Assembly: GCA_029777935.1 (NCBI GenBank)
Contig: JAKORH010000292.1
Span: forward strand, 1-34,694
Reading direction: 5' to 3'
DNA length: 34,694 bases
Source of the DNA: Pseudomonadota bacterium
Lineage (GTDB): Bacteria > Pseudomonadota > Gammaproteobacteria > Burkholderiales > Burkholderiaceae
The notes beneath the pieces were generated by a model. The model saw only the letters and a program-made list of their open reading frames with translations. It did no database searches and was not told the DNA's origin. The translations under genes were made by a program, and so were the position numbers. Positions within the stretch are counted from its first letter, which is position 1; each line of letters opens with the position of its first letter. This document shows, piece after piece, positions 22,583 to 30,761 of this stretch.

Positions 22583-23584
22583 CTACGCGGCCGCGATCCG
22601 CAACCGCCCCTTCTGCCTCGCGAGCGTCTGCGCCAGCAGCGCGGCGACCGCGTACACGTTCTCGATCGTCGGCGTGGGCGTGCCGGTGATGCGGCCCAGT
22701 TCGATCACGCTCTTCACCAGCGCGTCGAGCTCGAGCACGCGGCCAGTCTCGACGTCCTGCAGCATCGAGGTCTTGTGCGCGCCGATCGCCGCGGCGCCGG
22801 CGATGCGTTGCTCCAGCGTCACCTTGAACGGCACGCCGAGTTTGGTGCCGATCGCCTGCGCCTCGGTCATCATCGCCGCGGCCAGCGCGCGCGTTTCCGG
22901 AAAGCGGCAGATGTCCTCGAGCGTGGCGTGCGTCAGCGCGCTGATGGGGTTGAAGCTGACATTGCCCCACAGCTTCAGCCAGATCTCGGCACGGATGTCC
23001 GATACGACCGGCGCCTTGAAGCCGGCATCGCGGAAGCGCTGCGCGAGCGCGCGCACGCGCTCGGTGCCGGCGCCGTCCAGTTCGCCAAGCGTGAAGCGGT
23101 TGCCTTCGATGTGGCGGATCACGCCCGGCGCTTCCAGTTCGCACGCCGGATAGACGATGCAGCCGATCGTTCGCTCCACCGGCAGAGCGGACGAGATCAC
23201 GCCGCCCGGATCGACCGCCTCGATCCGGCGGCCCTCGTACGGCCCGCCGTGCTTGAAGAAGTACCACCACGGAATGCCGTTCTGCGCGGTGACGACCAGT
23301 GTCTGCGGGCCGATCAGCGCCGCCAGCTCCGGCACGACCGGCGCGACCTGGTGCGCCTTCATGCCGAGGATCACCACGTCCTGCACGCCCAGCTCGGCCA
23401 TGTGGTCGGTGGCACGCAACTGCGCGACCTCCTCGCGCCCGTCGATCAGCAACTTCATGCCGTGCGCGCGCACTGCCGCGAGATTGGCGCCGCGGATCAC
23501 GACGCTGACCTGCTCGCACACCTTGGCGAGCCGGACCGCGAGAAATCCGCCGATGGCGCCGGCGCCGGCCACGCAGAGCTTCAC
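22583..23584 (-). CDS. PanE/ApbA-family reductase (ketopantoate reductase or oxalyl-CoA reductase)
   Basis: A 333-residue NADPH-dependent reductase with the ketopantoate-reductase fold. The nucleotide motif GAGAIGG is at 7-13, the active-site Asn at 102 (QNG), the catalytic Lys at 204 (IWLKLWGN) and the SMLQD block at 273-277 with Glu285. It is longer than typical PanE, with insertions around 104-125. The start is GTG with GGGGAG upstream. In Methylobacterium extorquens a PanE paralogue (PanE2) reduces oxalyl-CoA to glyoxylate. Here the gene precedes an oxalate-CoA-ligase-like gene on the same strand by 96 bases, so this role is plausible. No pantothenate genes are nearby. Confidence 0.85.
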   Translation of the reverse strand: MKLCVAGAGAIGGFLAVRLAKVCEQVSVVIRGANLAAVRAHGMKLLIDGREEVAQLRATDHMAELGVQDVVILGMKAHQVAPVVPELAALIGPQTLVVTAQNGIPWWYFFKHGGPYEGRRIEAVDPGGVISSALPVERTIGCIVYPACELEAPGVIRHIEGNRFTLGELDGAGTERVRALAQRFRDAGFKAPVVSDIRAEIWLKLWGNVSFNPISALTHATLEDICRFPETRALAAAMMTEAQAIGTKLGVPFKVTLEQRIAGAAAIGAHKTSMLQDVETGRVLELDALVKSVIELGRITGTPTPTIENVYAVAALLAQTLARQKGRLRIAAA

Positions 23585-23797
23585 GGTAACTCCCCTGACA
23601 TCGTGTTATGGGTTCGAAGCGGATTGTTGCGGACGGCCGGCGGCCAGTCCAATGCGTGCCGCGCTCAAGCGGACATTGCGTCCTTCGGGGTTACGTCGGA
23701 CCTATTCCGTCAGGTAGGTGTGTTTCAGCGCAGCCGCGCCCGCATAATACCGGCCACAAGTCGCCGCCAAGACGGATTGACGCAGGAGGAGAGGAGC

Positions 23798-24247
23798 ATG
23801 TTCAAGCACATCCTCGTCCCGACCGACGGGTCGAAGCTGTCGCAAGCCGCGGTCGCGCACGCGGTGGCACTGGCCAAACACCACGGCGCGCAGCTCACGT
23901 TCGTGCACGCGCTGCCCGACCGGCCGTTGCCCTTCTTCGGCGGCGAGGGCGGAATGTTCGTCGACCAGTTGGATCCGAACGAGGTCGCCGCACAGGTGAC
24001 CAAGCTCGCGGAGCGTGCCCTCGGCGAGGCCGAGGCCGCGGCGCGCGCCACGGGCGTGACGTGCCAGCGGGTCGCGCGCGGCGGCGGCGCGCCGTACGAA
24101 GTGATCATCGGCGAAGCCGCGGCACGCGGCTGCGACCTGATCGTGATGGCCTCGCACGGCTACACCGGCGTCAAGGGCATGGTGCTCGGCAGCGAGACCA
24201 ACAAGGTGCTCACGCACTCGAAGATTCCGGTGCTGGTGTACCGCTGA
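23798..24247 (+). CDS. Universal stress protein UspA family
   Basis: A 149-residue single-domain Usp. It starts MFKHILVPTDGSKLSQAAV and ends with VMASHGYTGVKGMVLGSETN and KIPVLVYR. The segment G-x9-GS (residues near 125-136) is the ATP-binding signature, with Ala in place of the first glycine. A strong GGAGGAGAGGAG ribosome-binding site precedes the ATG. CATAAT (23743-23748) is a candidate -10 box. It lies 73 bases before the OFA transporter and may be co-transcribed with it. Confidence 0.92.
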   Translation: MFKHILVPTDGSKLSQAAVAHAVALAKHHGAQLTFVHALPDRPLPFFGGEGGMFVDQLDPNEVAAQVTKLAERALGEAEAAARATGVTCQRVARGGGAPYEVIIGEAAARGCDLIVMASHGYTGVKGMVLGSETNKVLTHSKIPVLVYR

Positions 24248-24320
24248 GCGCGGCCGCATCCGGCACTTCCCTCGATCGAACCTCGCCCGCGCGACGCGTG
24301 CCCGCAGGAGCACCCAACCT

Positions 24321-25604
24321 ATGAGCTCAACCGCCTCCGCCTCCACCGCTGTGCAGACCGCCGGCTTCGGCCGCTGGTGGCAGCTTCTGATCGGCGTCGT
24401 CTGCATGTCGATGATCGCCAACCTGCAATACGGCTGGACGCTGTTCGTCAATCCGATCAACGAGCAGTACCACTGGGGCAAGGCGGCGATCCAGGTCGCT
24501 TTCACGATCTTCGTGTTGACCGAGACGTGGCTGGTGCCGATCGAGGGCTGGCTGGTCGACAGGTACGGGCCGCGGCCGATGATGCTCGTCGGCGGCCTGC
24601 TGGTCGGCGTCTCGTGGATGCTGAATTCGGTGGCCGACTCGCTGTGGCTGCTGTACGTGGCGGCCGCGATCGGCGGCGTCGGCGCCGGCGGCGTTTACGG
24701 CACCTGCGTGGGCAATGCGCTGAAATGGTTTCCGGACCGGCGCGGGCTCGCGGCCGGACTGACGGCGATGGGCTTCGGCGCGGGTTCCGCGCTGACCGTG
24801 TTCCCGATCGCGGCGATGATCAAGTCGAGCGGCTATCAGACGACGTTCCTGTACTTCGGCATCGTGCAGGGGCTGGTCGTGTTCTTGCTCGCATGGTTCA
24901 TGCGCAAGCCCGATCCGTCGTTCCGCGTCGCGCCCGTGCACCGGCAGTCTGCCGTCGCGCCGGTGGCACGGCGCGAATACACGCCGCTGCAGATGGTCAC
25001 GACGCCGGTGTTCTGGGTGATGTACGTGATGTTCGTGATGATGGCCGCCGGCGGCCTGATGGCCACCGCGCAACTCGGGCCGATCGCGAAGGACTTCAAG
25101 ATCGCCGACGTTCCGGTCAGCATCCTCGGCCTGACGCTGCCGGCGCTGACGTTCGCGCTGTCGATCGACCGCGTGCTGAACGGCGTCACGCGTCCGTTCT
25201 TCGGCTGGGTGTCGGACCGGATCGGCCGCGAGCAGACGATGTTCGTCGCCTTCTTCCTCGAGGGCGTCGGCATCCTGCTGCTCGGCAAGTACGGGCACGA
25301 CCCGCTGCTGTTCGTCATCCTGACCGGCCTGGTGTTCTTCGCCTGGGGCGAGATCTACAGCCTGTTCCCCGCGACCTGCGGCGATATCTACGGGTCGCGC
25401 TACGCGGCCGCCAACGCCGGGCTGCTGTACACCGCCAAGGGCACCGCGTCGCTGCTGGTGCCGCTGACGAGCGTGCTCGCCGCCAGCGGCGGCTGGCACC
25501 TGGTGTTCTGGGCCGCAAGCGCGCTGAACATCGTCGCGGCGCTGATGGCACTCGTGCTGCTCAAGCCGATGCGCGTGCGCATGCGCGCCGGCAACGGCGG
25601 CTAA
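24321..25604 (+). CDS. MFS transporter, oxalate/formate antiporter (OFA) family
   Basis: A 427-residue 12-helix transporter. The OFA pattern is strong: GVVCMSMIANLQYGWTLFV, WGKAAIQVAFTIFVLTETWL, EGWLVDRYGPRPMMLVGGLL, GGVYGTCVGNALKWFPDRRG, and FFGWVSDRIGREQTMFVAF in the second half. OFA members include OxlT, which exchanges oxalate for formate. The closest pattern I know is the betaproteobacterial oxalate/formate antiporter. GGAG (24307-24310) precedes the start. Location opposite an oxalate-CoA-ligase-like gene fits oxalate import; other dicarboxylates, such as malonate for the convergent matB, remain possible. Confidence 0.88.
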   Translation: MSSTASASTAVQTAGFGRWWQLLIGVVCMSMIANLQYGWTLFVNPINEQYHWGKAAIQVAFTIFVLTETWLVPIEGWLVDRYGPRPMMLVGGLLVGVSWMLNSVADSLWLLYVAAAIGGVGAGGVYGTCVGNALKWFPDRRGLAAGLTAMGFGAGSALTVFPIAAMIKSSGYQTTFLYFGIVQGLVVFLLAWFMRKPDPSFRVAPVHRQSAVAPVARREYTPLQMVTTPVFWVMYVMFVMMAAGGLMATAQLGPIAKDFKIADVPVSILGLTLPALTFALSIDRVLNGVTRPFFGWVSDRIGREQTMFVAFFLEGVGILLLGKYGHDPLLFVILTGLVFFAWGEIYSLFPATCGDIYGSRYAAANAGLLYTAKGTASLLVPLTSVLAASGGWHLVFWAASALNIVAALMALVLLKPMRVRMRAGNGG

Positions 25605-25618
25605 GAACCTATAGGTTC
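25605..25618. terminator. Palindrome GAACCTATAGGTTC between convergent genes
   Basis: A perfect 14-base palindrome begins one base after the transporter stop and lies 9 bases from the matB stop. It is too short for a strong terminator by itself. It belongs to the GAACCTAT motif set that recurs at 299, 1681, 23698 and 34276. Confidence 0.45.
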
Positions 25619-25627
25619 CAAGCCGGT

Positions 25628-27214
25628 TCAGCCGCCCCGGCCGGCGGCCGCGAAGGCATCGCCGTAGCGCTCGCGCAGCAGGTTCTTCTGCACCTTGCCC
25701 ATCGTGTTGCGCGGCAGTTCGGGCACGACCCAAACGCGCTTGGGCACCTTGAAGCCGGCGATCTTCGACTTGAGATTCGCGATGACCGCGTCGCCGTCCA
25801 CGGTGGCATTCGGCGCGGCGACGACGACCGCGGCCACCGCCTCGCCGAAGTCCGGGTGCGGCAGCCCGATCACCGCCGACTCGACCACGCCCGTCATCTC
25901 GTCGATGTAGCCTTCGATCTCCTTCGGGTACACGTTGTAGCCGCCGGAGATGATCAGGTCCTTCGAGCGGCCGACCAGCGTCAGGTAGTTGGCGGGCTTG
26001 CGCTCCTGCGGATTGGACGGGCCGAAGTGCCCCACATCGCCGGTCCTGAAGAAACCGTCGGCCGTGAACTCCTCGGCGGTCTTCTCCGGCATGCGCCAGT
26101 AGCCGGAGAACACGTTCGGACCCTTGACCTGGACATTGCCGATCTCGCCGGTCGGGCAGCGCGAACCGTCATCGCGCACCACGCGCACCGCGATGCCCGG
26201 CAGCGGCATGCCGACCGTGCCGCCGATGCGGTCGCGCGGCGTGCCGAAGTACGGGTTCGACGCCAGCATGACCGTTTCCGACATGCCGTAGCGCTCGAGG
26301 ATCGTGTGGCCGCAGCGGCGCCGGAACTCTTCGAATGTCTCGGTCAGCAGCGGCGCGGAGCCGGAGATGAACAGCCGCATGTTGCGGCACACGTGCCGGT
26401 CGAACGACGGCTCGGCGAGCAGGCGCGTGTAGTAGGTCGGCACGCCCATCATCACGGTCGCGCGCGGCAGAACGCCGAGCACCTGCTTCGCGTCGAACTT
26501 CGGCAGGAAGAGCATCTGCGCGCCCGCCAGCAGCGCCGCATGCGACGCGACGAACAGGCCGTGCACGTGGAACAGCGGCAGTGCGTGCAGCAGCACGTCG
26601 TGGCCGCCGGCGTCGCGCTCCTCCTTGAAGCCCCAGAACTCGTCGAGCGTCAGCGCGTTGGACGACAGGTTGCCGTGCGACAGCAGCGCACCCTTGCTGC
26701 GGCCGGTCGTGCCCGACGTGTACACGATCGCGGCCAGCTCGGCCGCGGTGCGCGGCACGGTCGCGAAGGCGTCGGGAAACGGTGCCGCCGCTTCGAGCAG
26801 CGAGCCGTCGCGCTGCTCTCCCAGCGTCATCACGTGCGCGCAGTCCGCGGCGGCGGCGAGCACGCCGATCTCGCGTTCGCGCCCCGGCGGGCACACGACC
26901 ACCGATGGTCGCGCGTCGCCGATGAAGTACTCGAGCTCGGCCTTCCGGTACGCGGTGTTCAGCGGCACGTACACCAGGCCCGCACGCAGCGTGGCCAGAT
27001 ACAGCATCAGCGCCTCGGGCGACTTCTCCACCTGCGCCAGCACGCGCGCATCGCGTGCCAGCCCGAGCGATGCGAACCAGCCCGCGATGCGCGCCGAGGC
27101 AAAATGCAGATCGCGCCACGAATAGACGAGCCCCTCGGCCGTCTCGATGCAGGGCGACGCCAGATCGCGCGGCAGCCGCGCTTCGATCAACGCATAGAGG
27201 TTCTCGTTCTTCAT
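25628..27214 (-). CDS. matB: Malonyl-CoA synthetase
   Basis: A 528-residue adenylate-forming enzyme that makes malonyl-CoA from malonate, CoA and ATP. The P-loop YTSGTTGRSKG is at 165-175. LPLFHVHGLFVASHAALLAG, MMGVPTYYTRLL and ERYGMSETVMLASNPYFG follow, then GRSKDLIISGGYNVYPKEIE and the catalytic lysine in RNTMGKVQKNLL. The YGMSETxMLxSNPY segment is typical of MatB. The ATG is at 27214, 19 bases behind lgt. No malonate decarboxylase or mat transporter genes are adjacent, but the OFA transporter converges on it. Confidence 0.9.
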   Translation of the reverse strand: MKNENLYALIEARLPRDLASPCIETAEGLVYSWRDLHFASARIAGWFASLGLARDARVLAQVEKSPEALMLYLATLRAGLVYVPLNTAYRKAELEYFIGDARPSVVVCPPGREREIGVLAAAADCAHVMTLGEQRDGSLLEAAAPFPDAFATVPRTAAELAAIVYTSGTTGRSKGALLSHGNLSSNALTLDEFWGFKEERDAGGHDVLLHALPLFHVHGLFVASHAALLAGAQMLFLPKFDAKQVLGVLPRATVMMGVPTYYTRLLAEPSFDRHVCRNMRLFISGSAPLLTETFEEFRRRCGHTILERYGMSETVMLASNPYFGTPRDRIGGTVGMPLPGIAVRVVRDDGSRCPTGEIGNVQVKGPNVFSGYWRMPEKTAEEFTADGFFRTGDVGHFGPSNPQERKPANYLTLVGRSKDLIISGGYNVYPKEIEGYIDEMTGVVESAVIGLPHPDFGEAVAAVVVAAPNATVDGDAVIANLKSKIAGFKVPKRVWVVPELPRNTMGKVQKNLLRERYGDAFAAAGRGG

Positions 27215-27233
27215 GACGGCGTGGCGCGCGCGG

Positions 27234-28031
27234 TCAGGAACGCGCGCGCGGACGGGTGAAGTAGACCATCATTCCGGCGCCGATCACAACCATCGGAATC
27301 GACAGCCACTGCCCCATCGTCAGATGCAGCGCGAGAAAGCCGAGGAAGCTGTCGGGCTCGCGCGCGAACTCCACGATGAAGCGCAGCACGCCGTAGGCGA
27401 TCAGGAACGCGCTCGCCACCACGCCGCGCGGTCGCGGGCGGCGCGACAGCAGCCACAGGATCGCGAACAGCAGCACGCCCTCGAGCGCGAACTCGTATAG
27501 CTGCGACGGATGGCGCGGCACGTTGTCGCCGGTCTGCGGGAAGATCATCGCCCACGGCCACACGTGGGGATCGGCGGGCCGGCCCCACAGCTCGCCGTTG
27601 ATGAAGTTGCCGATCCGGCCCGCCCCGAGTCCCAGCGGCACCAGCGGCGCGACGAAGTCTGCGACCTGGAAGAACGCCTTGCCGCGGCTCTTCGCGAACA
27701 GCCACATCACGATGATCACGCCGATGATGCCGCCGTGCGAGGCCATGCCGCCGTGCCAAACCATCAGGATCTCGAGCGGATGCGCGAAGTAGTACGCCGG
27801 CTTGTAGAACAGCACGTAGCCGAGCCGCCCGCCGAGGATCACGCCCAGCACGCCGTAGAACAGCAGGTCGTCGACGTCCTGCTTGCTCATGCCGCGCCAC
27901 GCGTCCTTCGTGCGAAGGCGTCCCAGCAGCATGAACAGCACGAACCCGACCAGGTACATCAGCCCGTACCACCGCACCGCCAGCGGGCCGATGCTGAAGG
28001 CGATGGGGTTGAAGTCGGGGTGGATCAGCAT
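27234..28031 (-). CDS. lgt: Prolipoprotein diacylglyceryl transferase
   Basis: A 265-residue seven-helix inner-membrane enzyme that attaches diacylglycerol to the lipobox cysteine of lipoproteins. Diagnostic segments are [34 protein letters not shown] (the conserved HGG), [18 protein letters not shown] (the Lgt signature) and [14 protein letters not shown]. The ATG at 28031 gives the usual start [12 protein letters not shown]. Upstream there is no Shine-Dalgarno sequence but a repeat shared with ilvD. It is needed for the lipoproteins BamE and LivK seen in this window. Confidence 0.95.
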   Translation of the reverse strand: MLIHPDFNPIAFSIGPLAVRWYGLMYLVGFVLFMLLGRLRTKDAWRGMSKQDVDDLLFYGVLGVILGGRLGYVLFYKPAYYFAHPLEILMVWHGGMASHGGIIGVIIVMWLFAKSRGKAFFQVADFVAPLVPLGLGAGRIGNFINGELWGRPADPHVWPWAMIFPQTGDNVPRHPSQLYEFALEGVLLFAILWLLSRRPRPRGVVASAFLIAYGVLRFIVEFAREPDSFLGFLALHLTMGQWLSIPMVVIGAGMMVYFTRPRARS

Positions 28032-28175
28032 CGTCGTGTCGGGCGTTCGTGTCGGGCGCTCATGCAGCTGGATTGCCGCACACGCAATAGAATGGCGTCC
28101 GAGTCTAACCAACAGCACGTTCGCGCGTTGCGCTGTCCGGCCTCGACGCCGGACGCCCGACGCCCGACACGACGA
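28031..28175. repeat. 16-bp inverted repeat forming matching leaders of lgt and ilvD
   Basis: TCGTCGTGTCGGGCGT (28031-28046) is the exact reverse complement of ACGCCCGACACGACGA (28160-28175). Thus lgt (leftward) and ilvD (rightward) both have CGCCCGACACGACG directly before the start codon. Extra partial copies (GCCCGACACGA, CGACGCCCGAC) lie next to each. Neither gene shows a Shine-Dalgarno sequence. TAGAAT (28088-28093) is a weak plus-strand -10 candidate. Confidence 0.65.
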
Positions 28176-28177
28176 CG

Positions 28178-29863
28178 ATGCCCAACAACGAACGCTCCAA
28201 ACACGTCACGCAAGGCGTGGCGCGGTCGGCCAATCGCGCGATGTACTACGCGATGGGCTACAAGGACACCGACTTCGACAAGCCGATGGTCGGCGTGTCC
28301 AACGCGCATTCGACGATCACGCCGTGCAACTCGGGCCTGCAGCGGCTGGTCGACGCCGCGGTCGAAGAGATCGCGCGCTGCGGCTCGAACTCGCAGGTGT
28401 TCGGCACGCCGACGGTGTCCGACGGCATCGCGATGGGCACCGAGGGCATGAAGTATTCGCTCGTCAGCCGCGAGGTGATCGCCGACTGCATCGAGACCTG
28501 CGTCAACGGCCAATGGATGGACGGCGTGATCGTGATCGGCGGCTGCGACAAGAACATGCCGGGCGGCTTGATCGCCATCGCGCGCTGCAATGTCCCGGCG
28601 GTCTACGTCTACGGCGGCACGGTCAAGCCCGGCAATTACAAGGGCCGCGACCTGACGATCGTGTCCGCCTTCGAGGCGGTCGGCGAATTCACCGCCGGTC
28701 GGCTGTCGGAAACCGACTTCAAGGAAATCGAACGGCGCTGCATTCCCGGCTCCGGCTCGTGCGGCGGCATGTACACCGCCAACACGATGAGCTCGTCATT
28801 CGAGGCGCTCGGCATGAGCCTGCCGTACTCGTCGACACAGGCCAATCCCGACCAGGAGAAAGTCGACTCCACCGCCGCGGCGGCGCGCGTGCTGGTCGAG
28901 GCGATCAGGAAGAACCTCAGGCCTTCGGACATCATCACGCGCAAGTCGATCGAGAACGCGGTCAGCCTGATCATGGCGGTGGGCGGCTCGACCAACGCGG
29001 TGCTGCACTACCTCGCGATCGCGCACGCGGCCGGCATCGAGTGGACGATCGACGATTTCGAGCGCGTGCGCCGCAAGGTGCCGGTGCTGTGCGACCTGAA
29101 GCCGTCGGGCCGATACGTCGCGACCGACCTGCACCGCGCGGGCGGCATCCCGCAGGTGCTGAAGATCCTGCTCGCCAACGGCCTGCTGCACGGCGACTGC
29201 ATGACGATCACCGGCAAGACGATGGCCGAAACGCTGAAGGACGTTCCGGCCGAGCCCAGACCGGACCAGGACGTGATCCGGCCGTTCGGCCGGCCGATGT
29301 ACGCGCAAGGCCATCTCGCGATCCTGAAGGGCAACCTCGCGCAGGAAGGCTGCGTGGCCAAGATCACCGGACTGAAGCACCCGGTGATCACCGGGCCGGC
29401 GCGCGTGTTCGATTCCGAGGACGCGGCGATGGAGGCGATCCTCGCCGACCGCATCAAGCCGGGCGACGTGGTCGTGATCCGCTACGAGGGTCCGAAGGGC
29501 GGGCCGGGCATGCGCGAGATGCTCAGCCCCACGTCGGCGATCATCGGCAAGGGGCTCGGCGAAAGCGTGGGCCTGATCACCGACGGCCGCTTCTCCGGCG
29601 GCACTTGGGGCATGGTGGTCGGCCACGTGGCACCGGAGGCCTTCGTCGGCGGCAACATCGCGCTGATCCGCGAAGGCGACTCGATCACGATCGATGCGCA
29701 CAAGCTGCTGCTGCAGTTGAACGTGCCGGACGAGGAACTGGCGCGCCGCCGCGCCGCGTGGCAGCAACCGTCGCCGCGCTACACCCGCGGCGTGCTGGCG
29801 AAGTTCGCGAAGCTCACGTCGACCGCGAGCAAGGGCGCGATCACGGACGAGAAACTGTTCTGA
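28178..29863 (+). CDS. ilvD: Dihydroxy-acid dehydratase
   Basis: A 561-residue Fe-S enzyme of valine, leucine and isoleucine synthesis, converting 2,3-dihydroxy-acids to 2-keto acids. Key sequence is [18 protein letters not shown] and [16 protein letters not shown] (cluster cysteines), [20 protein letters not shown], and the C-terminal [20 protein letters not shown]. Length fits the shorter IlvD group. The start ATG 28178 matches the usual [15 protein letters not shown] dehydratase (Edd) is a related alternative, but the motifs favour IlvD. A liv uptake operon follows about 900 bases downstream. Confidence 0.95.
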   Translation: MPNNERSKHVTQGVARSANRAMYYAMGYKDTDFDKPMVGVSNAHSTITPCNSGLQRLVDAAVEEIARCGSNSQVFGTPTVSDGIAMGTEGMKYSLVSREVIADCIETCVNGQWMDGVIVIGGCDKNMPGGLIAIARCNVPAVYVYGGTVKPGNYKGRDLTIVSAFEAVGEFTAGRLSETDFKEIERRCIPGSGSCGGMYTANTMSSSFEALGMSLPYSSTQANPDQEKVDSTAAAARVLVEAIRKNLRPSDIITRKSIENAVSLIMAVGGSTNAVLHYLAIAHAAGIEWTIDDFERVRRKVPVLCDLKPSGRYVATDLHRAGGIPQVLKILLANGLLHGDCMTITGKTMAETLKDVPAEPRPDQDVIRPFGRPMYAQGHLAILKGNLAQEGCVAKITGLKHPVITGPARVFDSEDAAMEAILADRIKPGDVVVIRYEGPKGGPGMREMLSPTSAIIGKGLGESVGLITDGRFSGGTWGMVVGHVAPEAFVGGNIALIREGDSITIDAHKLLLQLNVPDEELARRRAAWQQPSPRYTRGVLAKFAKLTSTASKGAITDEKLF

Positions 29864-29869
29864 ACGCCG

Positions 29870-30112
29870 TTAGCGGCGAACGCGGGCCTTGTTGCGCTCC
29901 AGCGCCCGCTTGATGCGCGCCTGTTTCGTGCGCTGCAGTTCATCGAACGCCTTCTTCTTGTCGAGGCCGAGCCGCTTCTCGATGAATTCGAACCAGATGA
30001 AAGCGACCGCGAACGGAGCGGCGATCCACCACCAGGACAACTCGTCCATCTGGGACGGGAAGCCGAGCAGCTTCAGGACAAGCAGCAGGAAGGCGAAGAT
30101 CAGCAGCCACAT
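29870..30112 (-). CDS. Small Trp-rich membrane protein (TIGR04438 type)
   Basis: An 80-residue protein with two hydrophobic segments (MWLLIFAFLLLVLKLLGF, and WWWIAAPFAVAFIWFEFIEK) and a highly basic tail (KKKAFDELQRTKQARIKRAL). Three adjacent tryptophans, the IWFEFIEKRLGLDKKKAF segment and small size match the small Trp-rich protein family of Betaproteobacteria. The function is unknown. The start at 30112 gives the family N-terminus; a longer frame to 30166 does not. It converges on ilvD with 6 bases between the stops. Confidence 0.88.
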   Translation of the reverse strand: MWLLIFAFLLLVLKLLGFPSQMDELSWWWIAAPFAVAFIWFEFIEKRLGLDKKKAFDELQRTKQARIKRALERNKARVRR

Positions 30113-30242
30113 CGGGCGCGGTCCGCGTTGCGAATACCCGGGTGAACTATAGGCCCGCAGCCGCAACCCGCGTCAACGCCTCTCAGACTAACCCGTTAGA
30201 CTTGCAGCCCAACGGATGACCCCCAGGAGAACGGAGCAGTCG

Positions 30243-30554
30243 ATGAAGAAGCAGCTTGCTGTGGTTCTGGCCGCGGGATTGACCCTCGCCAGCGGCGCCG
30301 CGTTTGCCCAGATGGATCTCGCCAAGGCCAAGAACTGCCTGGCCTGCCATGCGGTCGACAAGAAACTCGTCGGTCCCGCCTACAAGGACGTCGCTGCCAA
30401 GTACGCCAACGACAAGGATGCGGTGAATCGGCTGGCGAAGAAGGTCCGGGAAGGAGGCGTCGGCGTCTGGGGACAGGTTCCGATGCCAGCCAATCCGCAG
30501 GTCAGCGAGGCCGAGGCGCAGTCGCTGGTCAAGTGGATTCTGAGCTTGAAGTGA
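30243..30554 (+). CDS. Small c-type cytochrome (c551/c552 class)
   Basis: A 103-residue periplasmic electron carrier. The signal peptide (about 1-23, ending AAFAQ) precedes an 80-residue class I cytochrome c. The heme-binding CLACH is at 32-36, the sixth ligand Met81 is in VPMPANP, and the final helix is AEAQSLVKWILSLK. AGGAGA (30230-30235) precedes the ATG. Cytochromes of this type feed terminal oxidases or nitrite reductase; no partner gene is in the window. A terminator follows at 30599. Confidence 0.92.
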   Translation: MKKQLAVVLAAGLTLASGAAFAQMDLAKAKNCLACHAVDKKLVGPAYKDVAAKYANDKDAVNRLAKKVREGGVGVWGQVPMPANPQVSEAEAQSLVKWILSLK

Positions 30555-30598
30555 CCGGATGGCGCCGGCCCGCAGACGGACCGGCGCTACGGACTTCT

Positions 30599-30627
30599 AC
30601 GGGGCGCTGAGGCGCCCCGTTGCTTTT
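30599..30627 (+). terminator. Rho-independent terminator after the cytochrome gene
   Basis: ACGGGGCGC (30599-30607) pairs with GCGCCCCGT (30612-30620) around TGAG, followed by TGCTTTT. It separates the cytochrome gene from livK. Confidence 0.75.
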
Positions 30628-30642
30628 CGGGCGCGGCGCTTG

Positions 30643-30670
30643 TTGCTGTGCGATCGGCCGCGCGTAAAAT
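30643..30670 (+). promoter_or_regulatory. Candidate sigma70 promoter for livK
   Basis: TTGCTG (30643-30648) and TAAAAT (30665-30670) are separated by 16 bases and lie about 90 bases before the livK start, just after the previous terminator. In this GC-rich DNA a TAAAAT hexamer stands out. Confidence 0.55.
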
Positions 30671-30761
30671 CCCGCGCTTTCGCGGCCGGGCCAGCCCGCA
30701 ACGCCTGCCGCCGGACTTCGCGCGGGTTACGTGACGGACGCAGCGTCGAGGAGAAGTGTTC

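Noticed and set aside
22583..23584. Straight assignment as panE (pantothenate synthesis)
   Set aside because: The fold is right, but no pantothenate genes are nearby and the oxalyl-CoA context offers a competing role, so no symbol was given.
24377..27259. A 960-codon plus-strand open frame across the transporter and matB
   Set aside because: It is out of frame with the transporter and antisense to matB; the composition (His/Arg/Ala-rich) is typical of shadows in GC-rich genes.
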